From Siphonodentalium dalli (taxonomy: Eukaryota; Mollusca; Scaphopoda; Gadilida; Siphonodentaliidae), in assembly GCA_032622095.1 (NCBI GenBank), contig CP136069.1:189897122-189961121 (forward strand): a stretch of DNA of 64,000 bases. The letters run 5' to 3'. A program made the translations under genes and the position numbers. The notes below the pieces were generated by a model. The model saw only the letters and a list, made by a program, of their open reading frames with translations. It searched no databases and was not told the DNA's origin. Below, one piece after another: positions 11,145 through 23,714 of this stretch. The stretch's first letter is position 1. Each line of letters opens with the position of its first letter.

Positions 11145-11237
11145 TGAGAGTAGGATAACATCTTGAGAGTAGGATAACATCTTGAGAGTAGGATAACATA
11201 TTGAGAGTAGGATAACATCTTGAGAGTAGAATAACAC
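11145..11237. repeat. 19-bp minisatellite, about five units
   Basis: GAGAGTAGGATAACATCTT is repeated head to tail five times with single-base variants (ATT for CTT, AGAATA in the last unit). Confidence 0.9.
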
Positions 11238-11339
11238 GTTCGGTCTTCTGGGAGTTCGGATATGATTTATATTTTGACGTAAAAAGTTGCTGAATATATA
11301 ATAAATATGTTTATTCATCTTTTGAAATATGCCACGATT

Positions 11340-11820
11340 TTTAAACATCACCCTTACACATCCCACGTGGTAGGTTTTGGTGTGTTCTGTATTTTGGAAA
11401 GCAATATGATATCATTATTAACCTATACATGTTATCGAGTAGAGGGGGTGTCTCTGTACAGAGAGGGACTATAATTTTACCAACCTCCACCATGCATGCC
11501 GTTAAGCAGTTAAAAATCCCGCACAACAGTTCATCGGGTTGAGTTCAGCAGATTCTCCAGAACTCTGCGTAACCCAATTGTAACGAAGATAGTCATGCGT
11601 GGGTTGTTGTGTAAATGACCTGTAATTGAGGTATTTTCCAAAACAGGGAAGGAACATCATTCCACCGACCACCAACCGAGTTAAACAGTTCAAAATGCCA
11701 TTCAGCATTTCGTCATGTGCAGTTCAGAACACTGACCCGAACTCAGTTTAACTCAATTTTAACGAAGATAGTCGGTCGTAGGTTGTGTAAGTAACTTATA
11801 TCAGACCACTACATGCAGTA
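11340..11820. repeat. Degenerate tandem repeat of about 190 bp
   Basis: Two and a half diverged units. Landmarks include ACGAAGATAGTC near 11,563 and 11,761, and GTTAAGCAGTTAAAAATCCC near 11,500 against GTTAAACAGTTCAAAATGCC near 11,680. It lies directly upstream of the LINE remnant. Confidence 0.6.
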
Positions 11821-11865
11821 TATGCATACGTTGCCTTTGAGTATAGTCCACAAAAGTCCTTTTAC

Positions 11866-13690
11866 CGTACTGTTTGGCAGTATCGAAATGCCGAGTTTGA
11901 ACGGGCTCGGTCAATTATTTTGGAACTAGATTGGAATAACATTCTGAAAGGCACTAAAGACATAAACTCGGCGACTTGTGTATTCTCCTGAAAATTTCTC
12001 ACAATAATGAGAGAAACAGTTCCCAGACAGAAAGTTTTATCCGAAAAACGTTAAGTGTTGGTTCAATACTGAACTAAGATCTGCCATCCGCAGTAGAAAT
12101 CGTTTACGCCGCATAGCCCTTAAATCAGGGAAACCAAAAGATTGGATTAGGTACAAAAAGAGTCGAAATTCTGTAAATAACATGGAAAAGTATGCAAAAG
12201 CTAAATTTGATCAAGATCAATAAAGTCAGACCCATCCGCAAACAATTTCTGGCACAATGTCAAAGAGCTTCTTGATAATGCACCGAACTCCTGCATTCCA
12301 CCTCTTCGAAACAGCAGCGGAAATTTGGTGTTTGATGACGATTCCAAAGCCTGTCTCCTTGTTGAATTTTTTGTTTGGTAATTCAGATATCGACAATTCT
12401 AAATGCAACCTTCCTATTTTCCGAGAGAAAAAAAATGTGATAATAACATATCCGATTTACCTGTCACGATCGATGATATAACTGAAGCCATACAATCGAC
12501 CAATCCAAATAAAACACACGGTCAAGACGGAATTACCGTTCGTATATTACAAGGAACGATTGACCGAATGGTAGTCCTTCTTCGTATTTTATTTTTAATG
12601 TCATTTGAATCCGGAGGCTTTCCCCGATTCTTGAAAACAGGCGAATGTTATTCCAATTCATAAACAAAATGACCGATCCGTTATTGACAATTAACGACCA
12701 ATCTCACTGTTACACGTTCTTTGAAAGATTTTTGACAAAGTGGCATTGAAATACCTTTCCAAACATTTCTTTAACAACGGATCAATTCCTGACCACAACA
12801 CACTATACCAGCTGCTGGAAATACAACATTCCTTGTGGCAGGCTCTATATCAGAAATTGTGCACATATGCTATTTTTGTGCGATATTTCCAAAGCTTTTG
12901 AACGAGTCTGGCACGAGGGGCTGTTATTTAAACTTAAACAATGCGGAGTCAACGGACGACTTCTGGCCTGGATTCAAATTATTTATCTAACAGGACACAG
13001 AGAGTAAGTGTTGGACAAACATTTTCGAGTCCCCTGCAACTGAATGGAGGAGTGCCCCAAGAATACATTCTTGGCCCTTTTTTCTTCCTAGTTTTTATAA
13101 ATGATATACATGAAAATTTAATATCTTTCACGCGCATGTATATACGCCGACGACACGTGTTTTACACCCTTCGAAGATGCTAGTACATCATGTGAGCAGG
13201 ACCTGCAAACAGACGTAGAAAGTATATCTGTGTGGTCCAAACAATGGCTGGTAAAATTCAACTCTTCTGAGACAAAAATAATGAATTTTTCCTTTTCATC
13301 GAATTACAATACTTTAAGTGTCACAATAGACGGTCAGTTAGTCGAAACACATAGACATCTTGGTGTTTCTTCAGTTTAACCTCATTTGGGACAAGCAAAT
13401 AGGTAATTTGTGTGAACGCTTAATATATCGCCTATCGCAACTGAGACGATTTAAATTCACAGTTAATCGGCGAACCCTGGAATGTATGTACAAAACCTTT
13501 ATTTTGCCGTTTATGGATTACGGAGATGTACTGTTTGATCGGATACATTACGACGCCTCTCGAATTGTTAGTGTGTTACATAGATCTGTTTCGAATGAAA
13601 AACTCTTCACTGAACTAGGATGGCATATACGCTTGACACCAGACGCGAACACCATAATCTTAATACTTGGCAGAAAATAATTCTTGGTAA
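11866..13690 (+). pseudogene. Broken LINE (non-LTR) reverse transcriptase
   Basis: In three shifted frames the region reads as the linker and reverse transcriptase domain of a non-LTR retrotransposon. An endonuclease-RT linker (TVWQYRNAEFERAR, then KCWFNTELRSAIRSRN and KDWIRYKKSRN) runs to about 12,220. An RT start motif, TNPNKTHGQDGIT, lies near 12,500. RT motif A, DISKAFERVWHEGLL, is near 12,880 with an Asp-to-Glu-like change in the usual FDRVW. Motif B, GGVPQEYILGPFFF, is near 13,040 and the catalytic YADD signature near 13,145 is split by a frameshift. The thumb region with MYKTFILPFMDYGDVLF ends at about 13,690. Stops and indels throughout make it non-functional. The 5' endonuclease is missing. 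Jockey/CR1-like clade is a guess from motif spacing. Confidence 0.85.
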
Positions 13691-14020
13691 AGCTTAAATT
13701 ACATGGGAACACTTTTGCCGACCATTGCTAAATGGGTGATCATTCGATCATTCGATCGCCTTTTGGCTCGAGCCCGTGCTGTGAGATACGTCTCCGACGA
13801 TGGTCACCCCATCGGACGGGACTTCCACGGTATGGGTTCGCAGCCTGAGGAGGACGAGTGGTCCTGACTGACTGACGGACATCCGCTTTTACGGGGACTG
13901 ACCCCGACAGGCAATTTGACCATCTCGTAAGGGTGGGTCACATCTTTCGGGGTGCTCCAGCCGATAAGAGTGGTCCGCAATAGCCCCGGGCCAAAAAAAA
14001 GAAAGAAAAAAAAAAAAAAG
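13691..14020 (+). mobile_element. 3' tail of the LINE, or a SINE, with poly-A
   Basis: A GC-richer 300-bp segment ends in AGCCCCGGGCC followed by an A-rich run at 13,993-14,020, a typical retrotransposition tail. It follows the decayed RT in the same orientation. It may be the LINE's own 3' UTR or a separate SINE that used it; no tRNA-like head is clear. Confidence 0.5.
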
Positions 14021-14640
14021 CTAAAGATCAATCTACCTACTCACATCGATATCCATAACTTTTGCTCCCATCCCTTTTGATTAACTCATATCATATTTTC
14101 AGATTATATTTGTCAATGTATAAAATGTATTATGTAAAGTGGGTTCATATAAAATATATTCAAAAAAAAATCATCTTGAACTAGGCCACAGTGTTTAAAG
14201 CTATGGTGTTCAACTTTAACTTGGTTGTGAACACATGACCCACAACTCATCTCAGCCAAATGTTTCATTGATCAACAGTCATGAATGACAATTCTCAAAT
14301 ATAGAAAATTATTTGTGGGTAGTTGCCTTTCTAAATGAATATAATTATTAAATTTAACGAATCAAGAATAATTAAGTCTCCTCTCACGATCTTGAGATAT
14401 GATATCACGGATTTATGAACTGCACTTTTGAAAAGAATATATTTTACAGAAGTTCTTGGTACCTGAAAACGGTGAAATTTTAAATATTTTTCATGCCATA
14501 TAAGTAAAGTAAATGAAGATATAATATCCAAAGGGTCGATGGTTCTTAAACATTGTGTCACAATAATCGCTTGTACCAAATTTCACAAAGAATTCCTGGC
14601 AGATTTTGAGAAAATCCATTTTTAAATACCCGGAAATTTG
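14021..14640. other. Non-coding interval
   Basis: AT-rich with no recognisable gene, repeat or terminal structure. Confidence 0.4.
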
Positions 14641-14649
14641 GCAAAAACG

Positions 14650-15050
14650 CGCGTCTGACCTTTAACAGAAGAGATTCATGGCATGATCTAGTTTGCACGG
14701 AAAGTACATGAAGGTATGACTGAGCTGGTGGTATAAGAGAGAACATGATATCGTGTAGTCATAATCGATCATTGGGGAAAGGGAGCCATCCGGAATGTCA
14801 TCCAACCCCGGAATGTCATCCAACCCGGATTGTCTGGTCATTATCGTCTCACACCAGTCGATTCTTTCCTGTGCTGACGCGGACGGGTGATTATCCGTAA
14901 GTTCTTTGTGACACTTTGTAAATCGTGCGTCTGACCCTGAAGCGGAGTAGAGATTCATGGCATGATCTGGTTTGTACGGATCGTCTGTGTCATTATCGTC
15001 TCACACCAGTCGTCTCTTTCCTGTGCTGACGCGGACGGATGTTTATCACA
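14650..15050. repeat. Local direct duplication
   Basis: GAGATTCATGGCATGATCT occurs at about 14,668 and 14,950 with similar flanks, and CATTATCGTCTCACACCAGT with TGTGCTGACGCGGACGG occurs at about 14,839 and 14,991. A small tandem duplication of GGAATGTCATCCAACCC lies at about 14,792-14,827. No coding frame. Confidence 0.7.
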
Positions 15051-15099
15051 GGCGCTTGTGAATTTTTTTTTATAGTATATACTATATACATATAAGGCG

Positions 15100-15262
15100 G
15101 GACATTCTGGTGGCAAGATTGAGCAGCCATTGTTGATTCGGCCGTGTAGGAGTTAATCTGCACCGATTTTGTTCGGGTAAACGGCAAAATGTTTGATTAC
15201 TTACTTTGAGTAAACATATTAATGTCCGATAATTGCTCCATATATTGCATATCCCATAATGC
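15100..15262 (+). repeat. Dispersed repeat, paired with 1,131-1,290
   Basis: Near-identical to 1,180-1,288 across its second half, same orientation. Class unknown. Confidence 0.7.
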
Positions 15263-15518
15263 TTCTATTATGTAATATGTATGCACGTACTCTTGGTAGG
15301 GGGGTTTAAGTTCACCATCAGTTAACAAGAAAACCATAGTCAGAAATGGTAACGCCACCAATATCATATTATTAGCCATAAATATAAATTATAATACAAT
15401 TATTCTATAAACTAGCTTTCAAATTTGATGCGGGAAAATTGCATACTTCCATATTTCAAGTTTTCCCGTTTCTCGTGTCATACGTTACTTACTTCAAACT
15501 GCCTTCTTTATTACACAA

Positions 15519-16080
15519 GCTGATGGGCCCGACTTCGCCCGGGCTGTTTCCCCATCTGATTTCCGGTGAAAGGCCCGATTTGACCTTCAATTGACTATTT
15601 CGAAAGTCAAGGTCAGGTCAGGGTCATGATTTGACCAGTCCAAAACACCCCCACCCGGAGAAAAGTACCCCTAGGTATCAAATTTCGTCGAAATCCGTCC
15701 GTTTTACCCCACTTGCAATTTTGAAGGTCAAGGTAAGGTCGGAGTCATGATTTGACCCGCCCAAAACACTCCCCCGACAAAAGTAGCCATATGTATCAAA
15801 TTTCGTCGAAATCCATCCGTTTTGTCAGATTTAACCTTTGATTGACCACATTGAAGGTCAAGGTCAGGCCGAGGTCACGATTTGACCCGTTCAAAACTTT
15901 CCCCGGACAAAAGTATCCCTAAATATCAAATTTCGCCGAAATCTGTCCGTTTTACCCAAATTGACCTTGCATTGACAGTTTTAAAGGTCAAGGTCAAGTC
16001 GGGGTCACGATTTGACCCGTCCAAAACACTTCCCTGACATAAATACCCATAAGTATCAAATGACGTTGAAATCTATGAAA
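15519..16080 (-). mobile_element. Helitron-like element with 130-bp array
   Basis: On the minus strand the terminus reads a CCCGGGCGAAGTCGGG hairpin then CCATCAGCTTG before a T, a one-base variant of the CTAG end. Four units of about 130 bp follow on the plus strand, each with AAGGTCAAGGTCA, GATTTGACCCG, CCAAAACACT and ATCAAATTTCGTCGAAATC. The 5' end is not recognised. Confidence 0.6.
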
Positions 16081-16539
16081 AGCCGAGGAGGGCATGTTGG
16101 TTGCTAATTGCTAGATATACGACGCTGTATTTTAAAGGTGTTTCAAACTAGGAGATAGAAGTATTCTGCGTTTCAAATGATGATGAATTATAGTATTTTA
16201 TTCAAATTTTATGGCATAAATTGTTATTAAAACCGTATATAATATAAAAAATGAATGACTCGAAAGTTAAGTGGGCCTTTAAACAAAGTCACAATTGCAG
16301 TTAGGCTCATCTCATACTCGTCCATTCAGCGATATTCTGCTGCGCAGTTTGTTATAGCCTCCAGTATTCATTGAGCGTTATAGCCCCAACTGTTATAATT
16401 CGCCTTTAGCAGGCGTACTCTTGCATCAGATTATTGAGATATTAGGTCACACGTAATCACATTAAATCGCATGGAAACATAGCAATTGTGTTGGCTGCTT
16501 GGCGTGAATATGTAATGAGAAATAAGGTCATACGTAATG
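16081..16539. other. Non-coding interval
   Basis: No gene or structured repeat recognised. Confidence 0.4.
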
Positions 16540-17300
16540 ACATTAAACTCAAGAAAACCCGCGAAAACAAAACAAAATCACATTTAATGTTTTAAGTTAT
16601 TTCCTTCATAAAAAGAATCTTCGTGATAATGAACCCTCTCAATACTTTAGAATATAGAATTAACCTTAAAATTTAAAAAATCTTCGGAAAACAGAACCTT
16701 CGGAATAACGAACCTTCAGATTGGTGAACTTTCGGAATAGCGAACATTCAGAGAAATTTCGGAATAGTGGACCTTCGGGATAGTGAACCTTCGGAATAGA
16801 GACATGCCCCCCAATATTCATATTATATACCCAGAGTTCAAAGCTATGGACCCATAAAATTCTAAACTTGGTCCTTAAAATATTGAACTCCAAATTGGAG
16901 CCCGCACAGAACATCACTTAAGTCAACTGTACCTGTGTCATGTCCCAAAGCGGGAGGGTCCATATATACCACAACATTCATATTATATGCCAAGAATTCA
17001 ACGGTATGGGCCCACGTAATGACATTAAATCTCAAGAAAACCCGCGAAAACAAAACAAAATCACATTTAATGTTCTAAGTTAAGTTATTTCCTCCTGTAT
17101 TTGTATCGGTGTGCGCGCAGGATCAGTTCGGATGTGAGCGCACACTCCATAAAAAGAATCTTTGTGAAAATGAACCCTCTCAAATTAGTCTCAATACTTT
17201 AGAATATAGAATTAACCTAAAAATAACAAAAACCTTCGGAATAGAGAACCTTCGGAATAGCGGACCTTCGGGATAGCAAATCTTCAGAATAGAAATATGT
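16540..17300. repeat. Direct duplication with TTCGGAATAG short repeats
   Basis: The string AAAACCCGCGAAAACAAAAC leads into AAATCACATTTAATGTT and, further on, CTTTAGAATATAGAATTAACC. This series occurs at about 16,553-16,660 and again at about 17,037-17,215. Each is followed by a run of ACCTTCGGAATAG variants about 15-18 bp apart. The second copy has a 70-bp insertion. Minus-strand frames across it are products of the short repeat. Confidence 0.7.
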
Positions 17301-17533
17301 CCCCACAATTACACCGGTGACGTAAACACATGTGCTAATCTTTGTCGTACTATCGTAATTATCGGTACGATTTATACTCTAGTACGAAACAAGAATACAT
17401 TCCCCCATACGACCATGAGTCTATACAAATATGTACACCAGTGTCCACCCACTTCGTGGCGGTAATAACAAGAAAACTAAGATGCATGCATCAGGTCGGC
17501 CGTGAACTATCTACCATAGAATTTTTGTAGCTA

Positions 17534-17907
17534 TCGATTATACATTTTGGAACACCTGTCTGTATGTATGTGTGTATGCATGAATGCATGTGTGTATGTG
17601 TTATAGACTCTAACACTGCTCGAATTTGGTATTTAACGTGTCAACTTGACCTCGCTCATAGGCATGTTTCTGGACCTTGACCGATCCGACTAAAAATTTG
17701 TGTGTAGGACTACTTCGATCCCGGGAGCAATTTGGACGGGTCCAATTTCACGTGGGACCATGTTCTCGAACGTGCTGATATAGGCATGTTTCTGGACCAA
17801 TTGAACAATAGTTTGGCCAGACGCTGTATATACTGGGTACTGTCCAGATGGAGGCGATCACAAAAAAATACCTAACTAGCCCGAACGAAGTCGAGTACAT
17901 CAGCTAG
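17534..17907 (+). mobile_element. Non-autonomous Helitron-like element
   Basis: The 5' end TCGATTATACATTTTGGAAC is followed by a TATG/TGTG microsatellite, as in the other copies. The 3' end has the hairpin AGCCCGAACGAAGTCG, then TACATCAG and CTAG at 17,904-17,907, followed by a T. Length 374 bp. The segment upstream of the hairpin (GGAGGCGATCACAAAAA) matches the fragment at 40,518-40,600. Confidence 0.65.
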
Positions 17908-18407
17908 TTTAATATATATTTTGAACATTTGTCTGTCTGTTTGTCTGTTAGCTATGGTCGGGAAAACTGCCGGACAGATTTGACGAAATTTGATACCTAG
18001 GGGAAATTATTTCCAGGGAGTATTTTGGACGGGTCAAATCTTGATCCCGACCTGACTTTGACATTCAAAAAGATAAATTCAAGGTCAAATCTGGTAAAAC
18101 GGAAGTATTTCAACGAAATTTTATACCTACTGTTACTTTTGTCCCAGGAGTGTTTCGGGTGGGTCAAATCATGACCCTGACCTGATCTTGACATTCAAAA
18201 TTGTCAATTCAAGGTCAAATCGGGTACAGCAGGGCGGATTTCGACGGGTACTTTTGTCGTGACTTTTGTCCGGGGAGTGTTTTGGACGGGTCAAATCGTG
18301 ACCCCGACATGACCTTCACCTTTAAAATAGTCAATTCAAGGTTAAATCGCGCAATTCTCCGAAAATCAGAGGGGAACATCCCGGACGAAGTCGGGTCCAC
18401 CAGCTAC
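17908..18407 (+). mobile_element. Non-autonomous Helitron-like element abutting the previous one
   Basis: It starts directly after the CTAG of the upstream element with TTTAATATATATTTTGAACA and a GTCTGTCTG microsatellite. It contains about three 130-bp modules (GGTCAAATC, TTGACATTCAAAA, ACTTTTGTC). It ends in the hairpin CCCGGACGAAGTCGGG at 18,380-18,395, then CCACCAGCTAC. The terminal C instead of G in CTAG is a variant or decay. Confidence 0.65.
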
Positions 18408-18639
18408 TATTATATATTTATAGATTTAGTTACAAACTAAATACCTGTATACTGTACAAAGAAATGTTTGACAAATATATCTGTATTAATATTACCATAC
18501 GGGTCATTAAAATAGATACGACGAAACAAATTTTGAAGGGTGCATGTATCAGGTCAATTTTTATATTTCAAATGATGACAGGAATGCGGAAAGTTGACGT
18601 ACCTACGTAATACTGGCTATCCGCATGAAGAGATATACA

Positions 18640-19100
18640 TGTATATAAAAACCAAAATAGAAGATGACTGCTGGCGACAATGTTTTCCAAAAAAAATCAA
18701 AGCATTCGATAGCTCCCATCTAGTTGTCAGCCCGAAGATCAATATGAAGTTTGGTGACTATCAGATGAGGGATATGTCTGTACAGTTGCTAAACAATTCA
18801 GTCATGCAAAAGAGGATCAAAGAGTAAGATACCAAATTGCTGCCTGTGGTAATGTTTTTTAACGAAATTCGGGAAAATTAGATTACTCTCACCCTGGTTA
18901 TCCAGAAGATCATTGTGGAATCTGGTGACGATCGGACAAGGGGTGTCGTCTGTATGATCAACCAAATTATTTAGCCATAAAAATAGTAAAATTGAAGATC
19001 ACCGCTGGCAGTGATGTCTTCATAAGGACAGTTTGAGAACAAAATATGGCACACATCTAGCGGTGACCCAAATATCCACATGAGAAAAAGTTCTCCAATA
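18640..19100. repeat. Dispersed repeat, AAGTTTGGTGA family
   Basis: Units of about 190-230 bp contain CTGGCGACAATGTTTTCC, GATAGCTCCCATCT, ATCAATATGAAGTTTGGTGA and GATGAGGGATATGTCTGTAC. Related copies lie at 19,740-19,960 (same strand) and 21,680-22,160 (opposite strand). The 77-codon open frame at 18,594-18,827 lies inside this repeat. Confidence 0.6.
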
Positions 19101-19739
19101 AAAGCTGGCTGCAGGGTGCGCCAATTGATTCAAATTCGAAATTTAGCAGGGTGTACTGCTTGTGGCCATGTTTTCCCCGCAAATTTGATAGACTGATGGA
19201 CAAAACCACTGAATCCGTTGTATACATGGATTAATTTATATGCATTGTTATACACATGCAGTACTGGTATATAAAGGTACTGAAAAATATCTATATTACT
19301 AGTATACACAAAATAAACCATATATCATGGCTATGGGTTCTAATATCCGAACATGACAGCTGAGAACTTGGTGTGAATTAAAGAGTGCTGGTTTCTCAAG
19401 CATATCTAACCCTCCACGTTAGAAACATGCCATTAAATGACATAAGTATAATCTAGCTTGAGGACAGAAGTGATCCATAAAACCCCCTTATTTCAACCAG
19501 GTCCTCGCGCGATGTATGGTCGATCACATGATGATCTAGGGGGGGGGGCTTAGAATTGTTGTATAAAAACAGCACTGCATGTAAATATAAAATAAAATAG
19601 TGCTACATCTTATTACAGATTATTGCCATATATAATCAGTGATTATACAGACAGTCTGACAAAATAAAGTTTCAGTGACACTCTATCCGAAGAGGGGAAT
19701 AATTTCATCTGTTACAGTCAATGGAGCAATTATGAATCT

Positions 19740-19955
19740 TGAAAGGTGAAATTTCTAAGTAATACTAGATATCGACATGACGCGATAACATATAACGTAA
19801 ATGCAATATGGCCACTGGCGACCATTTTTTCCTATGAAATTAAAAAAATATTTGATAGCTCTCATCTGATAGATCAATATCAAGATAAATATGAAGTTTG
19901 GTGATGATCGGATGAGTGAAGTGGACTGTGGTCTGTGCTAAACGGTTTAGTAATG
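19740..19955 (+). repeat. Dispersed repeat, AAGTTTGGTGA family
   Basis: Shares GGCCACTGGCGACCATTTTT, TTGATAGCTCTCATCT and ATATGAAGTTTGGTGATGAT with the units at 18,640-19,100. Confidence 0.6.
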
Positions 19956-20290
19956 CTTAAAAAGATTCTTACCTTAATATTTTTATGTTCACTTTATAAA
20001 CTTCACTGAGTCATCTTTGTCATGTATTGAGTTTGATATCTTTTGTTAACAGTTTATAAATCATGCATGTCTTATGTTTGTTATTTTAATTTTATGTGTT
20101 TATTATCATTAAATAAAGTTGCATTCCTTAAAAAGATTCTTACCTCAATGTTTTTATGTTCACTTTATAAACTCCACTGAGTAATCTTTGTCATGTATTG
20201 AATTTGATATCTTTTGTTAACAGTTTATAAATTATGTATGTCTCGTGTTCGTTATTATATTATATACACTTTATAGTGTGTTTTCAGAAC
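19956..20290 (+). repeat. Tandem duplication, 171-bp period
   Basis: CTTAAAAAGATTCTTACC begins at 19,956 and again at 20,127. The following 130 bases (TTTATGTTCACTTTATAAAC, TTTGTCATGTATTGA, TTGTTAACAGTTTATAAAT) match with few changes. Confidence 0.85.
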
Positions 20291-20773
20291 GAAAAAAAAA
20301 TTGAATAAAATCAACAAATTTAAAAACAATTCAAACGTTGTTGTATTTCCTGTCCCAGCCCGGACATATACACCAAATTTCAATAATATTCATTGAGAAA
20401 CAACGGACCAAACGCTATATAACACCCGTATACATCGGACTCAGCCTCGGGTACATGTTATAGTAGGTACCGAATTGACACACGTCGACTGGGGCGAGTT
20501 GGCCCTGGGGCGATTAGGCCGATTAGGGCACCTTCTATAATTTACCGTATGTATCCGTTTACGCGTAGTTTACTTTAGAAAGTTCCACAATTAATACCGT
20601 AAATAGAGCGACCATATTTGACAGATAATGCCTCTGTTATTGATTATCAAGTTATTAAAAACGACAAATTCACATGCTCGTTCAAGCGCAGTAGTCTATT
20701 TTCCCCATGTTAAAGGACATCCACAAATACTAAATAACGCTAACCTACTGCCGAATGTTTTACACGACAACTG

Positions 20774-21274
20774 TTAAAGGCACGTGAGGCCTTAGTTGTC
20801 GAAAATATTCATATTTGTTCCATCAACATAAACAGAAAAACATTAAAACGCATACAGTTTCGTTCATATATACCATGACCATCGCGTAAACAGCATGTTA
20901 TCATAAAGATTTACTATATTTTACCTAAACAAGAGCCTGATTGTGTTACAGAAGACAACACAATGCTGCTGGCTAATCACACACAAATGGCATAAACGCT
21001 CTTTATTCGTTCCATATCAGGAATTCACCCACAAAGAACGCTCTTTATGTTTACCATCATAATATAAACAAACACCAGAAAAGTAACTTTTTATGCTTTT
21101 GTTTACATAACAATGGTCACAAATATGACAATAACATACTGTTTATGCGATATTTCTTATTTGTATACGGACAAAGTCTGTCTACATTTTGTTGTTCTTT
21201 CTGTTTGTGGCGGTTTTTGACGGGTGGAAATATTTTCACAGGTTACCCACCGCCAAGGCCAACCATACCTTTAA
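20774..21274. mobile_element. TTAA-flanked MITE, AGGCACG family, copy 1
   Basis: The ends are TTAAAGGCACGTGAGGCC and CCATACCTTTAA, with TTAA on both sides. The interior matches the reverse complement of 48,747-49,259 over most of its length, including GTTTACATAACA, AACGCTCTTTAT and ACAAGAGCCTG. No transposase is encoded. Confidence 0.7.
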
Positions 21275-21679
21275 CATATTTGGGCTGAATTCATCTGACG
21301 CGGTATTATTCCTCAAAATAAACAACAAAACCATCTTTACTTGGAAATGTAGTTTGGGCTAACATTTACATAAATCCTCCACATCATTTATCCCGACACA
21401 CACGTCAGATGAAAAGCAGCCATGAAGTAAACGGCCAAATTGGCTGAAATGAGGGATGACATCAATGGGTAATAAAAAGGCCAGCTTGCTAAATGTGTTC
21501 ACCAAGGATCTGTCAATGCACATTGGCATGGAAAGGCTCAGATTTAAATAGTTCTATTAAAAATCATTTATTCAACCTGATATAATTGAAAACATAACAC
21601 AATAATAGATTCTTCAAAAAACTCTTCAAAAAAAAATAGACTATTCAAAAAACCATAATAAAATAAAACAAAGGTGTTA

Positions 21680-22160
21680 AATCAAACTTTGACCGATTTC
21701 AATGATATTCGGTATATGGTTCTAGGATCACCTCTAGATGGGAGCTGTCAAATTTGAACCGATTTTCGATGAATAATATGGCCGCCGGAAGCCATTTTGG
21801 ATTTTACTCTTTGCATCACTCAATCTTTTAACACACCCTACAGAGCATATCCCTCATCCGGTCATCACCAAACTTCTTCTGGATCCTCGGTGTGACCTCT
21901 CGATGGGTGCATTCCATGTTTCGCGAATTTTATAATAAATTTTACTCTTTGTATGACCAAATCCTTTAGCACACCTTACAGGTCACATTTCTCAAACCAA
22001 TCGTCACCAAACTTCATATGGATCTTCGAGGTGACTTATCGGTGGGAGCATCCCTTTTCCCCCAAAATTCGTTTATACCAAACATGGCCGCCAGCAGCCA
22101 TTTTGTATTCCAAATGTCAATCCATCAACATACCATTCAGCCCACATTTATTGGAGAATT
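21680..22160 (-). repeat. Dispersed repeat, AAGTTTGGTGA family, inverted array
   Basis: Two to three units in the opposite orientation to 18,640-19,100. Each has a CATCACCAAACTTC or CGTCACCAAACTTCATATGG block, a CGATGGGTGCATTCC-like block and ATGGCCGCC. The 78-codon frame at 21,953-22,189 is part of the repeat. Confidence 0.65.
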
Positions 22161-23714
22161 ATTTTGAAACTTCACAGTCTTGTTGGTAAATAAAAAGTAG
22201 GAATGCTTCTATAACCATGATATGGAACATAGATCGGATAAGATCAGGAAAACTGCATTTGAAGCAGTTTGGAGGGGGTGCGTCCCTATCCCAAAATCAG
22301 AAAAAAATATATAAATTAGGGGGGGGTGGGCACCCAGAGAGTGGATTTTTTTTTCTTTTTCGGAAGTTTTTTTCTAGCGCCTCGTAAATATAATCTTCCG
22401 CATCTCACTCGAGGAGAAAACCCGTACGATACTCAGAACAGTTAACTAGTGTCTATATCACCTGAGCGCATAGTGCAATCCTGATATATAGGGATGTGCT
22501 ATGTGAATGACGTCGCGACCATGCGTGTATTCATGACAACCCAACCGTACTGAACAATTAATTCAACTTCTTATCGATTTGAGTATAGATGACTAACAGG
22601 CTTGGAACTAAAAAAAAGACAATAATTTGATACAAAAATATTGAATGTCAATGTATAATACATTCAGGCGTGTGATTGTGGTAAACATTATCCAATGGTT
22701 TGTCATGTGGCAAGTTGTAACTCGAATATAACGGCCCTCGTTGCGCCACAACAAACTCGTGTGAGGTGAGCTACATAGTGTGATCTCTGTAACTTGAGGC
22801 TCAATACCGAATGGACCTGGAAGCAATATTGTCCCAATCACAGTTCGATGTGTCGCGAACAATGCGTGGAAATTTAAAAATTAATGAATCGTGACAGCAA
22901 CTGCTTAAATTCTTGAATATTAGACGTGCATAAATAATTGATGTGCTGCGTAAAGATTGATAACTGAGATATCGCTGCAAACAACAATAAGTTGGGAATT
23001 CGGTCTCATCCCGCGGGACCGTACCGATTTAATGGAAGAGCAAGTGCAAGTGTTCTGATAGCAATGTGGAGCTTATAACGACGAGTGGGTGCCGCCGATA
23101 TGTCCACCGATTATATTTAACAGTATAATTAACTCACGAGACTCAGTATCGATTATTAAAGGGACCCAAGGCAATCACAGTGGGTAAATATTCAAAATAT
23201 ATATAAAAGCCTTTAAAGTGATGTGAAACACTCCGGTTGGGTGATCAAATAGAAATGGAGAATAATCTTGCTCAAATTAGTTATGTTTATGAATATTAAT
23301 CCAAATTTACAACACACACCGTCAGTCTTATATATATTTATTAAATGCAATGAGTACCGATGGCGAAATCAATTGCGTTAGTTTATCGGCGATTGTTGCG
23401 TCCCGAATCGAGATGTAAATATTTACAATTGAGCGTAGTTCAGACGGTGTTTTATATGGAGTTGTATGGTCGATTTCTTTTAGATTTTTGCCGATGTTAG
23501 TAGAATGCTACATTCTCCCAGTTGGCATAGCGCCAGGGAACTAATTTATCAGTTCCACGCACCCGAACAAGTGCACAATATGTCTTTAAAAACACCACCA
23601 TTAAAAGAACATGGAGAAATAGATAAACTTTGTTCTTAAATTCATTATTGATAGTTCTCCAAGAACTAAACTTCGCGTGTTAGAACCAATGTTATGCAAA
23701 CAAAACTGTTACAA
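22161..23714. other. Non-coding interval
   Basis: About 1.5 kb without a supportable gene. It contains two short G-runs (near 22,270 and 22,319) and a TTAAAGGGACCCAAGGC string at 23,157 that resembles a MITE terminus, but I could not find a partner end. Confidence 0.4.
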
